Of a DNA stretch of 6,866 nucleotides, positions 1 to 6,383 are shown piece by piece. Source of the DNA: Opitutia bacterium (GTDB lineage: Bacteria > Verrucomicrobiota > Verrucomicrobiia > Opitutales > JANYEO01); contig JANYEO010000257.1 of NCBI GenBank assembly GCA_025363025.1, positions 1 to 6,866 of the forward strand, given 5' to 3'. The notes beneath the pieces are model-generated. The model saw only the letters and a list, made by a program, of their open reading frames with translations, made no database searches and had not been told where the DNA came from. The stretch's first letter is position 1; every line of letters begins with the position of its first letter. The position numbers were made by a program, and so were the translations under genes.

Positions 1-128
1 GCCAAGGCCACCTCAGCGGCGCTTTGCTGCTCCTGCACCACTTTCAGCGCTTCACTAGCGGAGGTCAGCCGTTCGTCCGTCGCGGCGATGAGTTTTAATT
101 TCCTCCCTCGTCCATGTTGAGGGGAGTT
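1..128 (-). CDS. Partial open frame, possible gene fragment running off the left edge; function unknown
   Basis: Reading leftwards, the frame is open for 42 codons after a TGA (bases 131-129) up to the window edge. It reads roughly KLIAATDERLTSASEAL, then KVVQEQQSAAEVALA, which is rich in Ala, Glu, Gln and Lys, as expected of an amphipathic helix or coiled coil. Codons favour G or C in third position (CTG, GTG, GCG, CAG, GAG), unlike the AT-leaning efflux genes. There is no ATG in frame; the only usual starts are GTG or CTG codons inside the helix. A GGAGG lies just upstream on the minus strand (about 107-103) without a proper start after it. It may be the 5' portion of a gene with a non-standard start, or a decayed remnant that lost its beginning. 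The + strand is also open here in frame 1 (to TGA at 118-120), but its composition (Cys-Cys, Ser-rich) looks like a shadow. I recognise no family. Confidence 0.25.
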
Positions 129-160
129 TCAAGAAGTAACGTAGCAAGGCTCATGCCAAT

Positions 161-307
161 TTAAGACCGCTGCAGAATGAGACCGCTGCATAATGCATGC
201 TTTATGAGTGTTTGGTCGGTTGTTGTTCCTCGAGTACCTTTAGTACACTCGTCACGCCGTCCTACAAATTCCTCAAAATCAAAGCATTCTGCGATCGGCT
301 TCTTCAT
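161..307 (-). CDS. Possible 48-residue ORF inside the inverted-repeat element, unknown
   Basis: The frame starts at ATG (307-305) and ends at TAA (163-161), exactly inside the left terminal repeat. The product begins MKKPIAECFDFEEFVGRRD and continues with a Thr/Gly-rich middle and LIKHALCSGLILQRS. The last dozen residues are encoded by the duplicated terminal motif, which argues against a functional protein. The CFDFEE segment is encoded by the CTTTGATTTTGA word that also occurs in the downstream tandem repeats. There the same frame reads FDFE but meets a TGA soon after the GTAC hairpin. No family is recognised; it is most likely a fortuitous or decayed frame in repeat DNA. Confidence 0.15.
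   Translation of the reverse strand: MKKPIAECFDFEEFVGRRDECTKGTRGTTTDQTLIKHALCSGLILQRS
163..179 (+). repeat. Left arm of 17-bp perfect inverted repeat
   Basis: AAGACCGCTGCAGAATG is the exact reverse complement of 358-374. It is also the first half of a 16-base tandem duplication: AGACCGCTGCAGAATG (164-179) is followed at once by AGACCGCTGCATAATG (180-195), with a single mismatch. The left end of the element therefore carries two copies of the terminal motif and the right end one. Confidence 0.9.
195..284 (+). repeat. Diverged copy of the downstream tandem-repeat core
   Basis: Three shared words occur in the same order and nearly the same spacing as in 6398-6489. GCATGCTTT (195-203) is followed 39 bases later by GTACC (234-238; 38 downstream), which opens the 5' arm of a hairpin in both places. 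CAAAATCAAAG (274-284) comes 40 bases after that (43 downstream). A weaker CAGG-TCCTG/CAGGACTG match follows about 25-29 bases further on. Homology is inferred from collinearity; intervening sequence is substantially diverged. Confidence 0.55.
231..251. repeat. GTAC hairpin of the upstream element
   Basis: CGAGTAC (231-237), loop CTTTA, then GTACACTCG (243-251) forms a 7-bp stem with one bulged base. It occupies the same place relative to GCATGC (36 bases to its left) and CAAAATCAAAG (23 to its right) as the GTAC hairpins in the downstream tandem units. The stem is kept although the primary sequence differs. Confidence 0.55.
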
Positions 308-357
308 AATCCCAGGTCCTGAAATTCGAACTTTCTCTGTCTTTTGTTCGAAAACAC

Positions 358-374
358 CATTCTGCAGCGGTCTT
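358..374 (-). repeat. Right arm of 17-bp perfect inverted repeat
   Basis: CATTCTGCAGCGGTCTT is the exact reverse complement of 163-179. It is followed by CC and ATTGG (377-381), which mirrors CCAAT at 156-160, so the symmetry extends imperfectly beyond the 17 bp. Confidence 0.9.
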
Positions 375-422
375 CCTATTGGTCTGCTTCATAGCTGAAA
401 TACTGGGTGTTTTATTCAAAAC

Positions 423-481
423 TATATTATCTCGGCTTCGTTCTAAGTAGGTTTGACACGTATGAAAGTTCACTTGCTCTT
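423..481 (+). promoter_or_regulatory. Weak candidate promoter elements for the efflux operon
   Basis: A TATTAT (425-430, one mismatch to TATAAT) has no acceptable -35 about 17 bases upstream. A perfect TTGACA (453-458) has only GCTCTT-like sequence at the -10 distance. Neither forms a convincing sigma70 promoter by itself, but this AT-rich stretch is the only plausible promoter region between the upstream element and the first gene. No operator palindrome or divergent regulator gene is visible. Confidence 0.15.
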
Positions 482-501
482 CATGGCTGATTTTGCTTGG
501 C

Positions 502-565
502 AAGGAGAGGGGGTTGCTCCTTTATAAAGAGCGCTACGGCCTTACCTGCCCATTTTAACCCCCTC
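502..565 (+). promoter_or_regulatory. Leader segment with competing hairpins around an SD-like tract
   Basis: AAGGAG (502-507) is a strong Shine-Dalgarno-like sequence. It is exactly complementary to CTCCTT (517-522), giving a 6-bp stem with a 9-base loop. The overlapping GAGGGGG (507-513) is exactly complementary to CCCCCTC (559-565), giving an alternative 7-bp pairing. The two cannot form together because base 507 is shared. If the efflux gene starts at 575, all of this is untranslated leader just ahead of it, resembling a translational switch. If translation begins at 497 the segment is simply coding. The pairings are visible; the regulatory role is inference. Confidence 0.25.
514..558 (+). 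CDS. Possible 14-codon leader peptide upstream of the efflux operon
   Basis: TTG at 514 lies six bases after the GGAG of AAGGAG (502-507), an ideal initiation spacing. It opens a short frame reading MLLYKERYGLTCPF and ending at TAA (556-558), 16 bases before the GTG at 575. This is the only strong SD in the leader and it serves no long gene. Leader peptides with strong SDs control some antibiotic-resistance genes by drug-induced ribosome stalling (the erm and cat paradigm); that such a mechanism acts here is speculation. TTG is a weak start, and the alternative is that this frame is chance. Confidence 0.15.
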   Translation: MLLYKERYGLTCPF

Positions 566-574
566 CCTCTTTCA

Positions 575-2023
575 GTGCGTTTGTTTATAGTGAGATTTGC
601 AAGTCTGAGTTGTTTGCCGCTGCTTAGTGGCTGCGGCTTGTGGACTATTGATAAAGATGTGGCTGCAACGCCCAAGGAGGCTTGGGTTGCTCCTACGAAG
701 GCATTGCCGAAAAAGCCTTTAACGACCAGCTTTGCGGGGCCCGCTTATGCAGGTGAACCGCTTTCTCTATATGGCTTGTTTAATTTAGCTTTAGAAAATA
801 GCCCAAAGACGCGACAAGCTTGGGAAATGGCTAAAATATCTGCTGCCCAGTATGGCGTACAAAAAACTACTTTTTTGCCAACCGGCGGTATAACAGCAGG
901 TATACAAAGGCAAAATAATCAATTCGAAGCCGTAGGTGCTGGAGGCGAACAAACTATCCATGGGGGGGGTATCGATATTAATTGGGTGCTCTTTACCTTT
1001 GGCGGCAGAGAGGCAGAGCTCAATTCAGTTAGGCAGGCCTTATATGCAGCCAATTTTAATTATAACCAAATGTTGCAGGATGTAGCCTTGGCCGTTCAAC
1101 AAGGTTACTTTAATTTAAATGCAGCCAAAGCGGCAGTTGTGGCCCAGTTAGCTAGCCTTGAAGATGCAGAGATGACGCTAAAAAGTGCAGAGATCAAATT
1201 TCATGCCGGCCTGGCAGATCTGCAACAAGTCTTACAATCCCGTGCAGATAGAGAGTCGAAGCGCTATTTATTACAAGCGGCTTATGCAGACGTAGAGACA
1301 GCGCGGGCCAATTTAGCTATAGCTGTTGGGGTTCCCGTTCAGCTTTCACTCGATATTTTACCGCCTGCTGATGCTGATTACGCCGTGTTAGGCTTAGAGG
1401 ATCAAGTTACAGATTTAATGGCGCAGGCTTTGGTCGATAGGCCAGAGTTGTTAGCTGCTCATGCCCAATGGCGTTCGAGCGTCTCGCACGTACAAGCTGC
1501 AGAGAAGGCCATTTTTCCTTATCTAGCCGCTGGCTTTACGGCTTCTAAGTATGGAGGGGTAGATAATACTTTTCAGGCTACTCAACAGTCTAGTTTTGCC
1601 ATTGGGCTCAAATGGAATATTTTTGATGTCTTTAAAGACCATTATCAGGTTCTGGGGGCTCGCTCCCAGGCTAAAGCCGCAGAGGCGAATTTAAGGCAGG
1701 CAGAGCTCTTGGTGCTCGGCAATGTTTGGACTGCTTTTTACGGTTTTAAAACCTCTGGTAAGCAGCTAGAGGCGGCTACTGCCTTTTTAGGCGCCGCGGA
1801 AGAAGCTTTTAAGGCCACTCGTATAGGCTATAATACGGGTATTAATAGCTTGGTGGATCTTTTAAATTCTCAAGATACCTTGGCGTCTGCCCGGCTTCAA
1901 AAAATTAGTTCCCAGGCCACTTTTTCAAATTCACTCGCCCAGCTCGCCCATGCAACTGGGCGGTTAGAGTTAAAGTTACCCTTGAATAGTCGCGTATCAA
2001 GCGCAGATTCTATTACTAAATAA
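575..2023 (+). CDS. TolC/OprM-family outer-membrane efflux lipoprotein
   Basis: This is the outer-membrane duct of a tripartite efflux pump: a trimeric beta-barrel plus periplasmic alpha-tunnel through which substrates leave the cell. I chose GTG at 575 (482 residues) because it gives a compact lipoprotein signal, with basic R2 and R7, a hydrophobic stretch and lipobox LLSGC with Cys at residue 20. The frame stays open upstream to TTG 497, but that start would put 45 residues before the Cys. Two homologous OEP repeats follow. The first has WVLFTFGGRE near 137-146, the usual strand-to-helix motif. The second has WNIFDVFKD near 347-355, where the usual GGR is missing. Near the C-terminus, YNTGINSLVDLLNSQDTLA is the classic family motif. 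Long Ala/Gln/Leu-rich helices lie between. No SD precedes the start, which is preceded by a C/T-rich tract. It is the first gene of the operon, ahead of adaptor and pump. Confidence 0.95.
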   Translation: MRLFIVRFASLSCLPLLSGCGLWTIDKDVAATPKEAWVAPTKALPKKPLTTSFAGPAYAGEPLSLYGLFNLALENSPKTRQAWEMAKISAAQYGVQKTTFLPTGGITAGIQRQNNQFEAVGAGGEQTIHGGGIDINWVLFTFGGREAELNSVRQALYAANFNYNQMLQDVALAVQQGYFNLNAAKAAVVAQLASLEDAEMTLKSAEIKFHAGLADLQQVLQSRADRESKRYLLQAAYADVETARANLAIAVGVPVQLSLDILPPADADYAVLGLEDQVTDLMAQALVDRPELLAAHAQWRSSVSHVQAAEKAIFPYLAAGFTASKYGGVDNTFQATQQSSFAIGLKWNIFDVFKDHYQVLGARSQAKAAEANLRQAELLVLGNVWTAFYGFKTSGKQLEAATAFLGAAEEAFKATRIGYNTGINSLVDLLNSQDTLASARLQKISSQATFSNSLAQLAHATGRLELKLPLNSRVSSADSITK

Positions 2024-2057
2024 AGCCCTCCTTTCTTAAAAACCGATTCACTTGCTC

Positions 2058-3233
2058 ATGATTAAGTATACTTTTATTGTTCTAATGAGTTTTTTCACTT
2101 TGATCGGTCTTACGGGCTGTTCGGAGAAAAAAGCACCTCCCGGGCTGCCGCCTATTCTTGTTCAAGTAGCAAAAGCCACAAGCCGGGATGTGCCTCAGTT
2201 ATTATCTGTTTTTGGCACTATTGCAGCTGTTAATAGTGTAGATATTATCCCTCAAGTAAGTGGGACATTAATGCAATCTTACGTTGAGTATGGCGCTTTA
2301 GTTAAAGAAGGGGATGATTTATTTACCATTGATCAACGTTCCTATATGGCCAATTTAGCCAAAGCCTTTGCCGATGTAAAAGCAAAGCAAGGCATAGCTC
2401 AAGTAGCCCAGGATAAAGCCCGACGCAGCCAGCCTTTGGTCGCACAAAACTTGATATCGCCTCAAGATTTTGAAACCCTTTTAGCTCAGGCAGATCGTGC
2501 CGTACAAGACGTTATCATGGCTGAGGCTACCCTCGCACTAGCGGATATTAATTTAGGTTATACAGCCATTCAATCACCTTTAACAGGTGTTGCAGGTGTA
2601 CAAACTTATAGTAATGGGGACTATATGGAGGCTGGAAAAACGAAGATCCTCACCATTAATCAAGTAGATCCTATCCAGGTTAATATATTTATTCCTGGAA
2701 CCGCCTTTGCCAAGGTGCAGCGTGCCTTTAATGATCAAAGCGGCAAATTACCGATGATGGTTCAACTTTTAGATGAGCCTTCCATGGCTCCTATTAAAGG
2801 GCAAACCAGTTTTTTTGATAACAACATCAGTCCTCAAACAGGGACAATACAGCTTCAGGGCATCCTTCCTAACGCCGATCATAAACTGTGGGTAGGGCAA
2901 TTTGTGAATGTGGATTTGCAGCTGGGTATGCTCAAAAATGCCGTCTTAGCTCCTAGGGCTTGTGTCACGATTGGCCCTAAGGGTCCTTATGTCTTTGTTG
3001 TAAACAACGAGGGCGCGGCAGAGCTTCGTCTTGTTAAGACCGGAGAAGTTTTCGAGGACGACATTGTTCTTTTGTCAGGCGTACAAGCGGGGGAAACCGT
3101 GGTAACCCTTGGTCAAATGAAGCTTAAGGCAGGCTCTCAGGTTAAAATTATAAAATCAGATAGCGCTGGGGAAGCCAGTAGCAACTTAGCTTCAGATGCC
3201 TCTAAAAAAACAAAAGCTCAGTCAGCAACCTAA
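2058..3233 (+). CDS. RND periplasmic adaptor (membrane fusion) lipoprotein, MdtA-like
   Basis: This is the periplasmic adaptor that seals the inner-membrane pump to the outer-membrane duct. Starting at ATG 2058 (391 residues), MIKYTFIVL leads into a lipoprotein signal with lipobox LTGC, Cys at residue 21; an in-frame TTG two codons earlier (2052) is possible but less likely. Domains in order: first beta-barrel and lipoyl half (about 35-92, with PQVSGTLMQSYVEYGALVKE), an Ala/Gln-rich alpha-helical hairpin (about 97-165) and the second lipoyl half (YTAIQSPLTGVAG). The beta-barrel (about 195-290) includes VDPIQVNIFIPG and later VGQFVNVDLQLG. A membrane-proximal domain follows (to about 360), then a Lys/Ser/Ala-rich tail. 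The stretch GQFVNV...LKNAVLAP...GPYVFVV closely recalls E. coli MdtA from memory. It begins 34 bases after the duct gene and ends 27 bases before the pump gene, with no SD and a pyrimidine-rich upstream region. Confidence 0.96.
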   Translation: MIKYTFIVLMSFFTLIGLTGCSEKKAPPGLPPILVQVAKATSRDVPQLLSVFGTIAAVNSVDIIPQVSGTLMQSYVEYGALVKEGDDLFTIDQRSYMANLAKAFADVKAKQGIAQVAQDKARRSQPLVAQNLISPQDFETLLAQADRAVQDVIMAEATLALADINLGYTAIQSPLTGVAGVQTYSNGDYMEAGKTKILTINQVDPIQVNIFIPGTAFAKVQRAFNDQSGKLPMMVQLLDEPSMAPIKGQTSFFDNNISPQTGTIQLQGILPNADHKLWVGQFVNVDLQLGMLKNAVLAPRACVTIGPKGPYVFVVNNEGAAELRLVKTGEVFEDDIVLLSGVQAGETVVTLGQMKLKAGSQVKIIKSDSAGEASSNLASDASKKTKAQSAT

Positions 3234-3260
3234 GCTTCGCCTTTTTCTCTCCCCATCCCA

Positions 3261-6200
3261 GTGAATCCTTCAGAAATTTTTATTAAGCGGCCCGTTATGA
3301 CGGTGCTGGTAACCGTTGCTCTCATTTGCTTAGGCATTGGGTCTTATATTAATCTCCCCGTGGCGAGCATGCCCAATGTGGAGAATCCGGTTATTACGAT
3401 TAGCGCTAGCTATTTAGGAAGCAGTGCAGAAACAATGGCCAAGCTTATCGCACGGCCTATTGAAGCCCAGGTTTTGCAAATACCGGGTGTGCAGTCGGTT
3501 TATTCGCAAAGCTTTAATGGGCAGTCCACTATTGTCGCTACCTTTAGCTTGGCGCGTAATATAGATGGCGTAGCTGTTGATATCGAGAATGCATTACAGC
3601 AGGCTCAGTCGGAGCTGCCGAAAGATCTGCCGACATATCCATCGTATTCTAAGACCAACCCTTCGGACCAGCCCGTTATTTACGTGGCCCTTACCTCGGA
3701 TACGCTGACGGCAGCCCAGCTTTATACCGAAGGGGCAGAGGTCGTCCAACGCGCCTTTAATACCGTCGAGGGGGTAGGGCAGGTTACGATTTATGGCAGT
3801 AGCCCTGCCGTCCGCGTTCAATTAGATAATGAAAAGTTGGCCTATTTGGGTATTTCTTATCAAGACATCGCCAGTGCCATTTCTAAAGCTAATCCGGATA
3901 TGCCAACAGGAAAGCTTGATAGTTCTTGTACGACGCTTTCCTTAGATGTAAAGGGGGAGCTTTCATCTTTAGACGCTTTTCAGAATATTATTATTCGTTA
4001 TCAAGACGGCGCTGCGCTTCGCTTAAAAGATATGGCAGATATTTCAATGGGCGTGCAGCAGCGAGATATGCAGGCTCGTTATTGGGAGCGCGGTGGGGTC
4101 TCCAGTAATAATGCGCTTGTTATTGCCGTTATTCGCCAAGGGGGGGCTAATACGGTTACTATTTCGGACGGTATTAAGAGCAAAATGGCAGACTTAGAGA
4201 AAGAGCTTCCTAATTCCATACGCTTGGCCGTTCTTTATGATCAAGCCGATGCTGTTTTAGAATCGTTCAATAACGTGCAGGAAACATTGATGGAGGCTTT
4301 CATTTTGGTGGTTGCCGTTATCTTTGTGTTCTTGGCCAGGCCACGGGATACTTTGGTCCCAGCGGTTGCCTTGCCTATGTCGCTGCTGTTAACGTTGATA
4401 CTCATGAAGCTACTGGGTTATAGTTTAGATAATTTATCTTTGCTTGCTCTGGTTCTGGCTATTGGCTTTGTAGTGGATGACGCTATTGTTGTCTTAGAAA
4501 ATACGGTGCGCCATGTGGAAATGGGTAAACAGCCTTTGGCGGCTGCTTTGATTGGTTCTAAGGAAATTGGTACGACTATTATTTCTATCAGTCTGGCGCT
4601 CATTTCTGTTTTTATCCCTCTTTTATTCATGGAAGGGGTTATTGGGCGGATGTTAAGAGAATTTGCGGTCACTATTGTGCTGGCTATTTTTTCTTCAGGA
4701 GTCATTTCACTGACTCTCAGCCCTCTTATGTGTAGCGCTTTTTTAAAGGCTGAAAGTAAAGGCGAAAAACATCGCAATATACTTGAACGTTTTACGGACA
4801 CCTTCGTTGAGGGAATGATTCGTCATTACGTCGTCTTGCTACGCTGGTTTTTTAAGCATCGTTACATGGGGATTCTTTTATGGGTCGGTTGCGTACTGGG
4901 GACGGTTTTCTTCGCGGCTATTCTTCCTAAAAGCTTTTTGCCTCCAGGGGATAGTGGAGGCGTATACGGTAGTTTTGTTGCCCAAAATGGAACCTCTCCG
5001 GATAGAATGAAGGCCTTTCAAGTAGATTTAGAAAACATTGTTCAGCAAAATCCTTCTGTCCTTCGCACTTATTCTATGACAGGGATTACGACGGCACTTG
5101 CGGGTAATCAGGGTATGCTCTTTGCCGCCCTTGTTCCCCATGCAGATCGTCCGGATGTAACAGTTATTGCTAACACTATTAATCGCAGCTTAGCTAAATA
5201 CCCGGGAGTTATGGCCGGTATGGCACCCATCCCCACTGTTACCTTTAATACTGGGAGTAATGCTAATAACACAGGGGCTGCAGGTACCCAATATCAGTAT
5301 GAGCTTAGCGGTAATGTTGAAATGACTGAGCTGTTTGATTATACGCGTCAATTTGTTGCCAAGCTACGCACAGTGCCTGGTCTCCTTAACCCGATGGCTC
5401 AGCTTAATGATGATAATACTCAATTAACGGTAGAAATTATGCGAGACGCCGCTACCGCTTTAGGCGTTAGTGCAAATGCTATAGAAGATGCACTGAGGCA
5501 CGCTTTTTCTAATTTTATCACCAGTTTTGTGCGTACCCCGACGGATATTTATTGGATTATTATTGAAGCCAAAGATAATGCGCGTCGCTACCCGAGTGAT
5601 TTATCGAAGCTTTACGTTGCGTCTGCGAGTGGTACTTTAGTCCCGCTTACGGCCGTAGTGCGTTTAACACCAACAATGGGCCCTTCTCTTATTAAGCATA
5701 AAAATCAGTCCAATATGACGCTTGTTAGTTTTGCTTTAGCAGAAGGTATTTCTTTGAGTGAAGCTACTTTAGAGGTCGAAAGAGTAGCTGCAGAAGTTTT
5801 CCCTCCGGAAATTATGCGTGAATTTTCTGGAGACGCCGCTACTTTTCAGCAATCGACGAGTGATCTTGGCTTTCTCTTGATTTTGGCTATTTTTACGATG
5901 TACTTAATTTTGGGTATATTGTACGAAAGCTTTATTCAACCTCTTACAATTCTTTCGACTTTGCCTGTAGCGGGTTTTGGTGGCGTGTTGACCCTCTTTA
6001 TTTTTCATTCGGAGTTCTCTTTTTACGCGATTGTCGGCTTCTTCTTGCTCCTGGGCATTGTTAGTAAAAATGGGATTATGCTGGTCGATTTTGCCAATCA
6101 TCATAGGGCCCTGGAAAAGTGTTCGCATGAGGTTGCTATTTATGAAGCGGCTGAAACCCGTTTTCGTCCTATCCTCATGACAGGCCTTGCTGCCATGATG

Positions 6201-6383
6201 GGGGCGATGCCGATGGCCCTGGGCTCTGGTGGGCCTAGCGCAGGTTTTCAGCCCATGGGGCTTATGATTGTCGGAGGGCTTGCCTTCTCTCAGTTTTTGA
6301 CGCTGCTTGTAACCCCTGTGGTCTATTTATATTTTGAAGAAATGCGAGATTGGGCTGCTAGCAAAATGAAGCGTAGCGAGTGA
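3261..6383 (+). CDS. RND/HAE1 multidrug efflux pump, MdtB/MdtC-like inner-membrane transporter
   Basis: A proton-antiport pump exporting hydrophobic or amphiphilic compounds through the adaptor and duct encoded upstream. The 1,040 residues are full length for HAE1 proteins. GTG 3261 is supported by the N-terminal FIKRPV motif directly before TM1 (about 12-30). A large periplasmic porter/docking loop precedes TM2-TM6 (about 343-359, 365-385, 392-412, 438-457, 468-492); TM7 is near 536-555. A second large loop precedes TM8-TM12 (from about 869). The proton relay is intact: GFVVDDAIVV places D406 and D407 in TM4, K936 lies in GIVSKNGIML of TM10, and R967 in RFRPILMT of TM11, matching AcrB D407, D408, K940 and R971. 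NPSDQP and GRMLREFAVT recall MdtC. The switch-loop region (about 608-619) lacks the aromatic residues of AcrB, and residues 662-682 carry an Asn/Gly-rich stretch. Substrates cannot be predicted. It is the last gene of the operon; its TGA forms the first bases of the tandem repeat. Confidence 0.98.
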   Translation: MNPSEIFIKRPVMTVLVTVALICLGIGSYINLPVASMPNVENPVITISASYLGSSAETMAKLIARPIEAQVLQIPGVQSVYSQSFNGQSTIVATFSLARNIDGVAVDIENALQQAQSELPKDLPTYPSYSKTNPSDQPVIYVALTSDTLTAAQLYTEGAEVVQRAFNTVEGVGQVTIYGSSPAVRVQLDNEKLAYLGISYQDIASAISKANPDMPTGKLDSSCTTLSLDVKGELSSLDAFQNIIIRYQDGAALRLKDMADISMGVQQRDMQARYWERGGVSSNNALVIAVIRQGGANTVTISDGIKSKMADLEKELPNSIRLAVLYDQADAVLESFNNVQETLMEAFILVVAVIFVFLARPRDTLVPAVALPMSLLLTLILMKLLGYSLDNLSLLALVLAIGFVVDDAIVVLENTVRHVEMGKQPLAAALIGSKEIGTTIISISLALISVFIPLLFMEGVIGRMLREFAVTIVLAIFSSGVISLTLSPLMCSAFLKAESKGEKHRNILERFTDTFVEGMIRHYVVLLRWFFKHRYMGILLWVGCVLGTVFFAAILPKSFLPPGDSGGVYGSFVAQNGTSPDRMKAFQVDLENIVQQNPSVLRTYSMTGITTALAGNQGMLFAALVPHADRPDVTVIANTINRSLAKYPGVMAGMAPIPTVTFNTGSNANNTGAAGTQYQYELSGNVEMTELFDYTRQFVAKLRTVPGLLNPMAQLNDDNTQLTVEIMRDAATALGVSANAIEDALRHAFSNFITSFVRTPTDIYWIIIEAKDNARRYPSDLSKLYVASASGTLVPLTAVVRLTPTMGPSLIKHKNQSNMTLVSFALAEGISLSEATLEVERVAAEVFPPEIMREFSGDAATFQQSTSDLGFLLILAIFTMYLILGILYESFIQPLTILSTLPVAGFGGVLTLFIFHSEFSFYAIVGFFLLLGIVSKNGIMLVDFANHHRALEKCSHEVAIYEAAETRFRPILMTGLAAMMGAMPMALGSGGPSAGFQPMGLMIVGGLAFSQFLTLLVTPVVYLYFEEMRDWAASKMKRSE

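Larger units (their letters stand above)
156..384. mobile_element. Small inverted-repeat-bounded element (MITE-like or IS remnant)
   Basis: A 229-base segment is bounded by a perfect 17-bp inverted repeat: AAGACCGCTGCAGAATG at 163-179 and its reverse complement at 358-374. Outside these, CCAAT (156-160) and ATTGG (377-381) also match, with 2 versus 3 bases between. The ends (AGACCGCTGCA) are loosely reminiscent of IS5-family termini, but I see no matching target-site duplication directly outside the repeats. No transposase-sized frame fits inside, so if mobile it is non-autonomous or a relic. The interior holds a GTAC hairpin and a block collinear with the tandem repeats downstream of the operon. 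Inference from structure only. Confidence 0.4.

Noticed and set aside
279..503. 74-codon minus-strand frame spanning the right end of the upstream element
   Set aside because: It crosses the right inverted-repeat arm and the operon leader, has no recognisable motif, and would run against the operon promoter region.
497..574. TTG 497 as the start of the outer-membrane factor
   Set aside because: It would add 26 residues ahead of a well-formed lipoprotein signal, putting the lipobox Cys at residue 46, and TTG 497 has no upstream SD. It cannot be excluded without N-terminal data.
3594..4108. Shorter open frames on both strands inside the pump gene (3594-3821 minus, 3926-4108 plus)
   Set aside because: Out-of-frame shadows of the RND coding sequence, with no recognisable protein features or initiation signals.
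4418..4801. 127-codon minus-strand open frame inside the pump gene
   Set aside because: It lies wholly antisense to TM4-TM6 of a strongly conserved RND gene. Its composition (Ser, Ile, Lys) is what the reverse of hydrophobic membrane codons gives, and no family motif is seen.
5904..6128. 74-codon minus-strand frame antisense to TM9-TM10 of the pump
   Set aside because: Shadow of conserved RND sequence; no SD and no motif.
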